Assembly (NCBI GenBank): GCA_021904315.1
Contig: CM038911.1
Coordinates: 24,587,390-24,651,389 of the forward strand
DNA: 64,000 bases
Direction: 5' to 3'
DNA from: Sphagnum magellanicum
Lineage: Eukaryota; Streptophyta; Sphagnopsida; Sphagnales; Sphagnaceae
Under the pieces are notes generated by a model. That model was not told where the DNA came from. It searched no databases and saw only the letters and a program-made list of their open reading frames with translations. Shown in pieces: positions 38,761 through 50,706 of this stretch. Position 1 is the stretch's first letter, and every line of letters begins with the position of its first letter. The position numbers and the translations under genes are program-made.

Positions 38761-39479
38761 CATTGCAAAAATGTCTTTTTGAAGTTGATTTAAATAATTT
38801 GGAAATGTTTATGACCTAATTTTTTATAACTTAAATTAAAACTCAATATTTGGTTTAGATTTACATTCTTTGAAACATCACTAATTGTGAGGATTCAATC
38901 AAATAATTTTTCTTTTCATATACGAAACCATGCAGAAGACAATTTAAAACATGTTAAACTTTTGATTGATTTGAAAAATATATTTGTTATATGATATGCA
39001 TATTCTGTAGTAACACTTGTTTATTCATCTTGTATTATCTTTTGATATGAACATGTAAACATGGTCTTAAATTGCCATAGAATAACGTTGGGAAATTGTA
39101 TTATTCTTGATATGGATCACAGATTAATCCAAATGGTCGAAAACCTTTTCCTAGAACAATTTTTAAAGTTTTTGAATCATCATCATAATTTGTTCATGAT
39201 TCAATATATTTTGTACCAATGTTTCAAATCTGTTTGAATTATGGAAATCAAAAGTTTGTCCAAAATTGTCATTTTCAAAATCATTATTTCCACTTGCATT
39301 TGCAAGTTCTATTAAACTTTACCAATTTGGTTTTATTGCAACATTTGCGAGTACATATAAAGGTGTTTTTATAAATTTGTCATAATGCTTTTATGACTAT
39401 GTTAGGTTGAACATATAACTAGACATATATATAGATTTGTATTATAGTTTTTTGTTAAGAAAACAAAAATTAAATAATC

Positions 39480-39960
39480 TTCATATGGCATCCAACGTAA
39501 AACAACTTGAATAATATTCAAATTTGTTGGGACATTGACAATATTTCCATGTAATCCATATTATCCATTTCCTTGTAATTGAAATATTTGTGCAAATGCT
39601 AAATGAGGTACAATTAAACGTTCTTCTATTTTTTTTCATGTTAAAAGAAATTTCATATTTGGTTTATTGGTTATAACATGATTTCGTAAATGTAAATCAA
39701 AACGTTTTCCAATGTCAAATTTTCTTTTACAAAATTTACATATTATTACATCTTTAATATTTTTTTCATTTTTTAATTCATCAAGGAAATTTTCAATATA
39801 TGGTTTTGATACTATAGAAATTTGATACTAAAAATGTAACCTTTGACAACAATAACATACATGTTTAGCAATATTTTTGTTATCTTTTTTATACCTAATA
39901 ATACTTTTACGAGAATAATGTTTTCTTCCATTCACAAATGGGAAACTTTATTATATTTTC
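39480..39960 (-). pseudogene. Zinc-finger and N-terminal conserved block of Helentron B
   Basis: CYCCQRL and CKFCKRKF give two Cys pairs. They are followed by EERLIVPHLAFAQIFQLQGN and, after one stop, YGLHGNIVNVPTNLN. This string of motifs precedes the Rep domain in Helitron-type transposases and parallels copy A (FAQIYQVQRYGQ, HGSVINVP). Confidence 0.8.
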
Positions 39961-40319
39961 TTAATTGTACTTTTTTTTTTTTGAGGAATTATATCATATG
40001 ATAATTTTTTCTTGATATATTATTGATATGTTCTATTAAAATATTTTCATTTAAATTTTTACACAAATGTTCATTATCTTTGGAACAAATATCAATATTT
40101 ACATGACTTTTGTTTTATTTTGATTCAAGGTATTTCAAATGTTGTTTAATTTATAATTTGTTGAAACAAAAATGTGGATTTTTAAAAAGTAAATATCAAA
40201 GCAATTTCTTTTGGCATCCAATCTCAATGGGTTTTTAATATTTGTAACAAATTTTTATTTAATTCTAAATTCCAACTTTTTTATTCAATTTTTTAATTTT
40301 TAAATATTCATATTATGAT

Positions 40320-40570
40320 TAATAATTTTTTGGGTGTCATCATTATGAATATAAATAGGAATATTTGTAATTTCTGAATAAATTTCAACAAGTTCAAAGT
40401 GATTGTTCTAATATACAATGTTTAAAAATGTTGATGCATTTTCTTGTTCTATCCTAACCATTATTCAACCATTGTTTTTATTCAAAATTTAATTTTTGCC
40501 TATAACATTTTAATAAATATGATATTGCATCAAATAAACAATTGCCCACATTATACTCATTTCAAACCAA
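40320..40570 (-). pseudogene. OTU-like cysteine protease remnant of Helentron B
   Basis: Minus-strand reading gives YNVGNCLFDAISYLL (Cys near 40540), matching the OTU active-site pattern DGNCxF. About 45 codons later comes NHFELVEIYSEITNIPIYIH, with a candidate catalytic His near 40400. At least two frame breaks lie between. Accessory OTU domains are typical of Helentrons. Confidence 0.7.
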
Positions 40571-41929
40571 CTTTTCTAATTCAATATTTACATCCATTTT
40601 TTAATTTATTTGAATCAATTTTCTATTTGATGAATTATGTAATCTCCTTCAAATATAATTTTGATTAATTTTTGTACTTGTAAATGTCATTATTTATTAT
40701 TTGTTATATATATATATATTATGTTTATTATGAATTACAAGGATGCCAAAGTCCAATTTAAATCATCTTTTTTTTTTTGAAGTTCTTTAAATTCTTATGA
40801 TATAATATTTTGGAATATTTTATTAAATATTATTTAAATTTATTCTTATAATATTTTTAGTAATTAGTAAATTTTATTATTTTTTAAATTAAAAATTTTA
40901 AGATTCATAATACTTTAATATTTTTACATAAACAAATAACATGTATTATTTTTTGAATTATTATGTTTTAAATATATACTTGATTTGGGAGTTTGTAAAT
41001 TTAGTAATTACCTTTATTATTTTTTCTTATTATTAAAATATTAAAGAAGATGTGATACAAATCTTTTGAATTATGCAAAAGGTGATTGGAAAAATCCAAA
41101 TAGACCCATCAATTCAAACTTGGCCATGAAAGAGAACCTTGAGTCAAGGTTTTTTAATTCCCCATAATTAAGTTTCCCAAATATTAACTCCTTTCCACAT
41201 CAATTTATCCCAAATGAAAGTTTTCCCAAAAGAGTAACAATTCCAAATGATCATGTACATAAAAATATGTACAATTGAAAATATGGTCATATCCACAAAA
41301 ACACAAACATTTGTTCAAAACCAATGCCACCAACCATAACTGCCATATATACATAGAAGTATCCTATACAACAAGCAAGTTTTAAAGTTTAAATTACAAA
41401 GTTTTTTTTGTAGTCTTTTGTTCATGGTCATATTTGTTAAAAATTGGAAGTCCAACAATCTTAGTTGTTTGACTCAAGATGAATTTACCTTTTGGGTTTT
41501 AATTTGAAACAACCTTAAGAAAAAACCTTGTTTCTACCTAAAATTTTCAAGGATGATCAAACAAGGATTTGATCCATGATCCAAAAAGAACAATCATAAT
41601 CATCACCATTTTGTTGTTTTATTTTGTAGGAAATGTGAGGTTGACTTTTAACCCCAACTATGGTTTTGCAATTATAACATTTATGGCCATCAATCTAGGC
41701 TAACAATGTGCTTAAACATTTTCAAAGTAATTAATTACAATTGGAATAACTAGCTTGTTAATTACTTGCAAAGGTACATTCCATCAAATAATCTACAAAA
41801 GACCATTATAATAAAAACAAAATGAAAATAAACAAACTAGAAATTTCATAAAGGAATTTAAAAAGAAAAATGAAAAGAAGAAAATGAATAAAAGTTTTTT
41901 ATATATACCTCAAAATTCACCATAAAATC
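40571..41929. other. AT-rich DNA without a recognisable gene
   Basis: Very AT-rich, with an (AT)n tract at about 40706-40719. It may include the 5' terminal region of Helentron B. Nothing else is recognised. Confidence 0.5.
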
Positions 41930-42600
41930 CTACCTTTTAGTGTATTTGTTATATACTTCCACTAGTTTTTCACTAGCTACAACATTAAGCACATGAATCA
42001 CAAAAATAGTTGAAAAGTTCATCAAAAGTTGTTCACCAAAACATACTACTACCAACATTTTGAATTAAAAAGGTTGCAAAGTCTTCTGGTGCTTTAAGTT
42101 TACATATTGTGGGTAGAACTTTGGGAAAAAAGATAGTGTTTGTGTGTCATTAGGCCCCACACCATCAACAACAATCAAAATAATTTTTTTTGAAGACTTG
42201 CCATATATCTTAATGACCACAAGTTCATTAGTTCCAAGTTCTTACAAATCTTGTCGTTGGATGAAACTCTAAATGGAATGAGTAGCAATGAAATGAAGAT
42301 CATGTGGGCATGGATTAATATGTTCAATCATTGTGATGGTTCGAACCTCAACACAAACGACTAATCACCTTTTCCAAATTTGTTTCGAAATGTCACCCAA
42401 AGTTACGGACTTGAATGAAAGACCCCACATTAAGATTAGGTGAAAAGGTTGTCACAAAGGCAATCCCTACAGTAAGGGTGATAGTCAAGAATCCAACCTT
42501 ATCTATAAGATCACAATGTATGAACTTGTATCCACTCCCTACAATATCATATGACCCATATCTATTTAATATATAACCTTCAAAACATCCACTCAACATT
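41930..42600 (-). pseudogene. Decayed reading frame, possible OB-fold/RPA-like
   Basis: From 42599 down, the minus strand reads KFIHCDLIDKVGFLTI, NVGSFIQVRNFG and, after a shift, VTFRNKFGKGD with two later stops. Further frames give IVVDGVGPNDTQTLSFFPK (near 42160) and FGEQLLMNFSTIFVIHVLNV (near 42020). The run of coding-like pieces suggests one broken gene of about 220 codons. The VGSFIQVRNFG segment is reminiscent of OB-fold proteins such as RPA, which some plant Helitrons carry, but I cannot confirm that. Confidence 0.35.
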
Positions 42601-44100
42601 TTCTAATGTATGTTAGTGATAGCTAAAATATAAATAGGTGGTGTTTTTTTTTTGTTTGGGTAACAACAGTTTGTGCCATTGAATACAAACAATATCCAAC
42701 AACAAGACAAAAAATACAACAAAAAAAAATTCAACAAAATTGAATAAAAAGAAATTATTTTCAAATACATATAAACAAACTATATACAAACAAACAATAT
42801 TGAAATCAAGTCTATAGACATATAATGGAACAAAGTTGCATTATAAACAACCTTAAAACACAAAACTGATATTAATCCTTTTCACTATCCAAAAACACAA
42901 TGCTTCCAAAACACACAAGAAAAACATAAAGAAGTTCAAATAAAAACCAAAAAGAAACAAAACATAAATAATGAAAAGATAAACATCACAACCATCCATA
43001 GTGAAAGGAATATGTAATGCCTCTAAATCTGCACAACATTTACCAAACTATAAAAAATTCTACCATGGTATAGGAGAACAATGTGTGTAAGCAAGATTTT
43101 TTCAATATAAAAGACCATACAAATTGAATTTCAATATCAACATTATATACATACAAGGTTAGGAATGAAGGTTCGTATGATAATCAAGCATATAATTGAA
43201 TTTTTTAATTTTATTTCACAAGTATTAATGAAAAGTTAAGGTTTTACTTTCGTATAGGGAATTATGAACTTTAGGTCTACTAATTAGGGTTTAGGTTGTA
43301 GTTATTAATTAAAAGATACTGTATATTTATGGGTTAGGGTTCATTATAAGGTTTATAGTACAAAAAATCCCCATGAAGACACTTGACAATACACATTTCA
43401 TACCATTGATAGGTGCCATTTTCACAAGCATATACCACCGTATGCAAAGTCTCTAGAAAATCTCATAATCTTTAATTTTACAAATAAAACATTTTAGAAC
43501 AATCCACATTGTTGCTGATTAATTAACTAATAATATATTCAAAAAATCCTACAAATATGGCATTTGAAATATGCATTTTTTAAAAAGGTTTTCTTGTATG
43601 AAAAAACCAAATGTCTCAAAAGAAAATATTTTTCACCATATTATTTGTTGCAAATTTTGTGTGGAATTTATCAACCATTTCACATTGACCTTGGAATATT
43701 TAGACCTTCCTTCCATCACAAGAGTGTCCTAAGCTCCTTTGTTGCTCTTAGCACAATATTTAATAAAAAAACCCCACACATGAATCTAACATCCTTTTAC
43801 TCATCATCAAGTTTCCCTTAATTTTCTCATTCTCCAACATTCCAGTAGCCAATTGCTTTCATTATCACATTCTTTCCCAATAACTTATGAGTTATTACTT
43901 TACATTAGTATCAATAACATTAATAGTAGTTGTTACAATTCATAATTGAAAACCAACTCATCCGATAATGTTCACTATTGTATGTAGTACTATTGCATGG
44001 CGCCATAGACTACATAATGTCATAATAGAAATTTCTTTGAATTTCCACAAACTTAAAACTCACAACAATTTACCAAAATTCTTTATTCAAGCTCTATTAC
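42601..44100. other. AT-rich intergenic DNA
   Basis: Includes short telomere-like fragments (TTAGGGTTTAGG near 43284 and GGGTTAGGGTT near 43331). A small plus-strand frame at 43564-43821 is not recognisable. No gene is supported. Confidence 0.5.
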
Positions 44101-44129
44101 AGCAAAGTAACAAAAAGGGAAAAAACAAA

Positions 44130-44640
44130 ATTCACAAGGAATGTGGCAAAACCCCCTTTCATTCACATCAACAATGAAATCGTAGGACTGAATTGATGAC
44201 CATCCATCACAAACTTCATGGGTCATGATTTGGCCATAATAGTTGAGCAAAATTTTCTTTTCATAGGTTTGTATGAAATAAACATGGATGTCAGTCATCA
44301 ACTTGTACTGTTTGAACATTGATGTCGCGTGCATTGTTTGGACATGAATGTTATATGCCTGTTTGTATTATTTATACATGAATGTTGTATGTCTATTCAT
44401 ATTGTTTACATACGAAAGTCATGCACATGACTTTCGTGTTTAAATAATGCATGACATTCATGTGTAAACAATATGAACCCATGAAATAACAAATTTCACA
44501 TGGATTTGGAACGAACCCATGAAACCTATAAATTTGTGATCTCACTTGAAATATACAAAGTGCACAAGGAACGTGTTCAAACCACCATTGATTCAGATCA
44601 ACGAATGAATCAATAGAACCAATAGATGGCCATCTATTGC
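44130..44640 (-). repeat. Duplicated protein-like segment (44130-44205 and 44560-44640)
   Basis: The DNA blocks starting CACAAGGAAYGTG, with a downstream ATCAACRAATGAA-type match, recur about 430 bp apart. On the minus strand they translate to related peptides: DGWSSIQSYDFIVDVNERGF and NRWPSIGSIDSFVDLNQWWF, each followed by a CHIPCEFC/EHVPCALC-type motif. The longer frame (44393-44776) is open for 127 codons. The family is not recognised. Confidence 0.6.
44396..44477. repeat. Nested inverted repeat (cruciform-capable)
   Basis: Outer arms 44396-44412 and 44461-44477 match at 16 of 17 positions. An inner perfect 12-bp palindromic pair lies at 44412-44423 and 44426-44437 (ACGAAAGTCATG and its complement) with a 2-nt loop. 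It could be a foldback element core. No protein or RNA function is known. Confidence 0.8.
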
Positions 44641-45159
44641 AAATATAAAAAAATACTCTCCTAAGAACCTCCTGAGTTGATAAGCTAAGTTTAGAATTAC
44701 AGCTCAAGTTTAGAATATATTTTTGTTGTGATGGAAGAAAGAAAACAAATGAAAATTGAAGATGAAAATTTGACACAAAAATTTTGAATTATAAAACACA
44801 ATTATTTGATAGTCATTGCAAAGGGTTGTACATTTTGAAGTTAGGATTCTTGCATTTCCACAAAGGAAAGATAAAAAGATTAATAATGTTGGAACATGTG
44901 TGTTGCAACAAAAAGCAAAGTGCATGTGCACCCTTCTTTCATTTTGCAATTTGCATTGAGTGGATGCATATTAACACCAAATCGACAAAAGTATAATAAC
45001 TATGTACCACAAAATCGAAAATAAAATAAAATGATAGTTGTGTACCATATTCAAAACAAACCAATTGCCACCATTAGTTGCCTTCCATGTTAAGAACAAA
45101 ACAATTCTAGTTGTGTTGCTTGTTTAAAACAAAACAATTGTTGCCACCAATAGTAACAC

Positions 45160-45350
45160 TTATTGTGTTGCATTCAACCACTAGCACTTGCATTACCTCA
45201 AATGCCTTTTGTGTGATATCACACACAATAACTACTTTATATGATGAAAAAAACAACACCACCACTAATTGCACTTCACCGTCAATGACTAGCACCTACA
45301 TTACCTCTAATGATATTTTCATGAAATCACACACAACTTGCTTATTGCCA
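45160..45350 (+). repeat. Two-unit tandem repeat (about 105-bp period)
   Basis: TTGCATTCAACCACTAGCAC followed by TGCATTACCTCAAATG and ATCACACACAA recurs as TTGCACTTCACC then ACTAGCACCTACATTACCTC and ATCACACACAA. The units are diverged. Confidence 0.65.
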
Positions 45351-45868
45351 CCCATTTCAAATAGTCTCCAAACAACCTAACCCTAAATTTGTTGCTATCT
45401 CCCTAAACCTTAATCCACATGAAACCTCCCCTCATGTAAATGCTTCCAACCAACAAATTAATTTTGTTGCTTCCACTAGTTTGAAGCCAACATTTTTTTG
45501 CACGAATTTTAAAAGCAAAAAACCAATGCAAAAGGCCCAACAAAAGTTTTTTTACTTGTAGCGTGGAAGATTTTATCAATGCATGTGATTGTTAGAAGTG
45601 AATGATGGAAGGACTCTTTGATTGACGAATTCATCCTCCATGCAAGGAGCTAGTTAATGTCAACTACAAAATATTTTATGTGCAAGATACTCCCCAAGGA
45701 TTGGGGTGATCCAAAAATGGGCACATGCCCAAGGTGGAGGTGAAAAATCTTTATTTCAAGAATGCCTTGCTTTGAAGGTGTTACTCGTTGTAAAAAATGA
45801 GTTAAAAACTTATTTTTTAATTTTCCATGTTGTATTTGGTAGTTATATGCTAGTCATAGGGGATAACA

Positions 45869-45897
45869 TGTGTGTGTGTGTATATATATATATATAT
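45869..45897 (+). repeat. Compound (TG)n(TA)n microsatellite
   Basis: Six TG units run directly into eight TA units. Confidence 0.95.
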
Positions 45898-47384
45898 TTG
45901 TTACATTAAAGGTTAATTCTAAACTATGAATTTCTAGGCTACGCCTCAATTTTATTTCATTGACAAGTTGTAAATGCGTCATTTCTTCCGAAACAATACA
46001 ACACAAATTTCAATGTGTAGGCAATGTTAACTACCAACAAACTAACATCAAAACATGTCATGTTTCAACAATGATTCAATGTTAATTTCAACCTTTCAAA
46101 ATAATTGCACTTCGAAACATGTCACCTAAAACCTGGAACTTGGGACCTACCACCCACTGAAAAATGTGAAGTTTTTTGGTTGGTGATCTAACACAAGTTT
46201 TGATGCCTAGGTAGCATGAGATTCAAAACATACTACCCATTGAAACATGTAAAGTCTTGGTAGTTATGTTTCAATGCCATGTGCATATGTTCCATGTGCC
46301 CCCATGCGAAACCCATCCGTGGACCATGCCCCATTTATAACATATTAGATCTTTTTCCACTTTCACATGTTTGGTCTAACTTTCATTAGACTATTGTATT
46401 AAGACAATGAATGCAAGTAATGGAATAGGTTTTTAGGCTTAGGTAGCAATTGATTATAAGTGGAATAGGTCACATGTCAATCATCACTTTGAATAAGCGC
46501 ATTCCATGTTTCGATTAAAGTTTAGTTTATTTGTATCACTTTTTAGTTTTGTTAGAACTGTGAGCTTTATTTCTTCTTGCAACACTAACATGAGGCAATA
46601 CATGCATAACACATCCCTTCTTCATGTATTTCATTTTTTTAACACAATAGTCCAACTAATTGTGATAGATGAAAAAAAACATGGAAATTGAAGGAATGAA
46701 TTTGATAGTAAAAAAGGTGAAGATAGACAAAATGGTTTTATGGAGACATACATTTGTGAGAGATGGTTGTAATTACTTTAGGAATGTCACAATAATTATC
46801 AAGAGGATAGGAAGTAGTTTATTTGTGTTTAGTATAACTACAAGAACTCAAAGATGAGGATCTATGAACATCAAAAGAAGGGGTGTGACAAAGTTGTGGA
46901 TTTTGAAAGGAATCTTCTCAAACTCAAGTTGTACGCACCATTAAAAACTGTAGCGGAGAGTTTGCATCTTGTGAAGGGTGGACACATTTTGGAATATAGG
47001 GTGAAGGCTAACACATTTTCGAAACCAAGGCACAACCACCTTTCATTTATGTTGGCTTTAAAGGGAGTATAAATTTCTGAACACAAGCAGAAGAAAGAAA
47101 AAATGTCTCCCTTGGAGATTTGTGAGGAAGTCCTAAAGGAATTCATGGTTATCCATAAGAAATGACTCATGAGACATGGACGCCAACCTATTAAACAAGT
47201 TTCAAAGACGAACATGAAATTAAAATGTTTAGCTTCGCTATAAATTATATTTCAGGTGCAAACATAACATATTGGTATTGGATCACACCTTGTCTATGTG
47301 AATATAGAACATTGTAATGTTTGCTTAAGTTTCAACAAGTTTCAATGACCAATTGTAAACCGCTTGAAAAATATTTGTTATTAA

Positions 47385-47575
47385 CTTTTGTTATTCTTGT
47401 AGTTTTGAAAGACATGTTTTATCATGTTTCATATGTTCCTAGCTTTTGTTATTCCTATAGTTTCGAAAAACATGTTTATATCATGTTTATTTCATATTTT
47501 GTATATTTTTAGCTTTTGTTACTTTTGTAGTTTCGAAACATATGTTTTTATCTTGTTTTTGTTATGTTTTTTAAT
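47385..47575 (+). repeat. Three-unit tandem repeat (about 60-70 bp)
   Basis: Each unit begins ARCTTTTGTTAYT, continues GTAGTTTYGAAA and then has an ACATGTTT-rich stretch. Units start near 47385, 47443 and 47511. Confidence 0.75.
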
Positions 47576-47751
47576 ACCATGTTTTGAAGCTTATTTTTAA
47601 TTGAAACATGTTCATCATTTTTTTTAATGTCATATTCCAAGGGTATGTTCCCTTTAATCACCTTGATTCACCCAAAAGATGAACAGAAACAACCTTTGTG
47701 TATCAATGCAAGAAAGTGGCCTATCTAACCAAATCATAAAACTTCATTCAA

Positions 47752-48393
47752 TGCCCATGGATGTTCAAGGGTAAGATCAAAGTACCCTTCAAACATTATT
47801 TAGGAACACCCAAGTGCTATGGGATGAACATTTCAAAAGCATAATGAATCATCCTTCACCAAAAATATATTTGAAATAAAGGTTAACTGATAGTAGTTGG
47901 ATGTTTGAAGGCAATGTATGGGATAGACCATAACATTTCCTTCAAACATCCGCTTGCTTTTGGTTGATTATTGTAGCTTTTTTTTATTGAACCTCCTATT
48001 GATTATCAAAATAAAAAACATAATAAATCTAAATTCAAAAAGTTAGTTAAAACATGGGTTTAGAAAATTTGAACCAAGCGATTTTTGAAATTATCATGCA
48101 ACTTGATAGTCAAAACATGTGTTCAAAAAAAAATCTAAAAACATGTTGAAACATGTAACTTATACATGCTAATGTAGTTAGTCTTGTTTCAAATGTTTTA
48201 TTTTGTTGGATCACCTTGTTTAATTGGAAATAAACAGAAAAACCATACGACCTTTGCTTGGGAATGTTGCATGGTCCTTGAAGAGTTACATTTTTGTGAG
48301 ACTTCTCCCAATGCACCTAGATGTTCGAAGGTAACATTGGGAAAACCTCGAAAAATTATTTAGGAACACCCAAGAGTTGTGGGAGGAACATTG
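47752..48393 (+). repeat. Diverged direct repeats (47752-47832 and 48311-48393)
   Basis: Both copies contain GATGTTCRARGGTAA and ATTATTTAGGAACACCCAAG, followed by RKTRTGGGAKGAACATT. The copies are about 560 bp apart. Function is unknown. Confidence 0.75.
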
Positions 48394-50552
48394 CAAGATC
48401 ATAATTTGATATCCATACTCAAGCAACATAGTTTTTAAAATGGGTTAATCAATTGTTGCACAAAAATGTTTCCAATTTTTTTATTAAAAATGTGTAACTT
48501 AAAACTTTCTACTTCAATTGGAACATGCGCAAAAAAGTTTTGACTATAATATTTAATAGTGTAGCATATACTATTGGAACATATAAGCATAGATAAATTG
48601 GAAACTAAAACATGAAAGACACTATGTGATATTCATTTTGTATGTTGATAATTTCTTCTTAATTAGAGATGACACCAAAAGGCTTGATATCCTTGAAGAG
48701 GAACTCACCAAGTAGTATGAAATGATGAACATGGGTTTTATGAATTGTGCATAGGAATAAAATTCATCTACCTTGAAGATGGAATTTTGTTGGTGTAAAA
48801 AAATTATGTTTGGAAGCTATTATGAAAATTTGGTTTGTTGAAATGTCATTTTGCAACCACACCCATAAATGAAAGAACTAGATTACAAGTAGACATGAAT
48901 TCTAGACTAATGGATGTCACATCTTATCAAGGACTTGTGGGGAGTCTTATCTTCCTCACACACACACGATTGGATATTACATTTCCAGTGAGTGTTGTTA
49001 GCAGGTTCATGAGCAATCTTCAAGAATATCACTTGAAGGCAACTAAACATATTTGATCAAGTTGGGATTTATTTTCTTCATGAGGAAGTCCTAAATTCAT
49101 AGGGTGGGTAGAAGCAAATTGGGCACATAGCCTTGATAATTGAAAATCCATTACTAGAATGTTTTTTAAACTTGGTCATAGTTGGGCATTACACTATGCC
49201 AAAATTTTACATTTATGATTAGGAAAAATACGATTAATGACCATTTTTAAACCATATAGTCATATATGCCATGTTTTTGTGCCTAGTCGTATTTTTGTAT
49301 CCATGGATATGACTACATAATTAAAAGTCTTCATGGATAGGATTACGTGACTAAAAATCTACTTCATGAACACCATGTAATTATTTAATAATATACAATT
49401 TGAAACATTAAAAACTTATGAATTAAAAGGAAAAAGAACTAGAAGGTAAACATACGTACTTAATAAGCATATTATAAGCTTATAGATGATCAAACACATA
49501 ATTAATGCACAAATAAATAACTAATACTTTATAATTTCTAGAAAATTTGCCGTATAGTCATTAATTATTTAATGTGAATTTCTAGATCTTCATTAAAAAA
49601 ACATTTGGGGGAAGTTTTTTCATTTTTGAAAAAAATCCCAAAAAATGGAAAACAAATTACCAAAGTTTTTGAAACCATAAAATTAAATAAAAAATTGATG
49701 CATGGAATATGATTAAAAAATTCAAAGTTGAGACTTTTGTTCAAAGGTTTATTTAAATGATTTTTTCTTTGAATTTTGTGATATTAAATAATGAAATGCT
49801 TATTAAAATGTTATCCAATGAATTTCAAAGGAAATCCACATGCCTCAAAATGGCATTGGTTTTCATGTTTACATATGATGGGTACCAAAGAATATGAAAT
49901 TTGGTTTTTATTAATTTATCAAAGTATTTGGTCACACGACTTAGATTTTTAAATATTTTATATTAACTCACATTTAATGAATTGAAAAGAAAATTAAAAA
50001 TAAGATTAAAATTTACTCACAATAAAATTTGATAAAAATTATGAAATTAAAAAGTATATGTGTACATAAATTAATAATTATTACATTTAAATAATTTTAA
50101 TACTTTGTGAAAATTTTTAAATGTTGAAAATAATATTAAATGTTTTATAGATATCATATTTTATTTTAAAATATTTTTTATAATTACAAATAAATATAAC
50201 AACACATTTATACCATTTTAATTGATTCATTGTATTTTTAAAAGGTGGGGAATATTTGAATATAATATAATATGTATGAAATAGTGAAGATTCAAATGCA
50301 TTTTCAATCGAATTACTTGATATTTTTGTTAAACATTTTTAATAGATGTATATTTTGGAAAAACATTTAAGATTGAAATTTATTTATTATCAATTGAACA
50401 AAGTATTAAGAAAATAATAATGGTCAAAGTTGAGCATTGTTGTATGGGACAAAGGATGATGTGAGATATTGTTGTAAATTTATCCCATATCTTTTGTCAA
50501 CAAGTTTAACTTTGTAAACTATATAACTAAATAAAAAATATTTGTTTACACA

Positions 50553-50578
50553 CAAACCCTAAACCCTAAACCCTAAAT
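50553..50578 (+). repeat. Interstitial telomere-like tract inside the CACTA element
   Basis: About three AAACCCT units in a row (complement of TTTAGGG). Confidence 0.9.
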
Positions 50579-50649
50579 AAATTTAAAGTGAAAATACTAC
50601 TTGTGATGAGCTAATAAAAAAGGCTTGTCACAAAAAAAAAAAAAGGATT

Positions 50650-50706
50650 TTACTTACCTACCTACTTACCTATGCCTACCTACCTACCTATTCTTACCTA
50701 CCTACC
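50650..50706 (+). repeat. (CCTA)n-rich minisatellite inside the CACTA element
   Basis: Interrupted CTTACCTACCTA units make up this stretch, near the right end of the CACTA element. Confidence 0.85.

Larger units (their letters stand above)
34930..40570 (-). mobile_element. Helentron/Helitron2-type element relic, copy B (near full domain set)
   Basis: This is a second, more complete decayed rolling-circle transposon on the minus strand. Remnants occur in order: OTU protease (40320-40570), zinc-finger/N-terminal block (39480-39960), HUH Rep nuclease (37870-38760), PIF1-type helicase (35600-37300) and a C-terminal endonuclease/exonuclease-like domain (34930-35340). This is the architecture described for Helentrons rather than for the canonical plant Helitron, which lacks the endonuclease. 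The whole block is extremely AT-rich and broken by dozens of stops and shifts, so it is not autonomous. Many stops sit where relatives have Gln, Arg or Trp, as expected from C-to-T decay of methylated DNA. Element termini (TT target, 3' hairpin) were not defined. Confidence 0.9.
44650..48627. other. AT-rich intergenic DNA with several local repeats
   Basis: No gene is supported. Small plus-strand frames at 46506-47072 show no recognisable domain. The stretch contains the repeats listed at 45160-45350, 45869-45897, 47385-47575 and 47752-48393. Confidence 0.5.

Noticed and set aside
47385..47575. CRISPR-like array impression from evenly spaced repeats
   Set aside because: Units are tandem and diverged with no unique spacers, and the DNA is plant nuclear.
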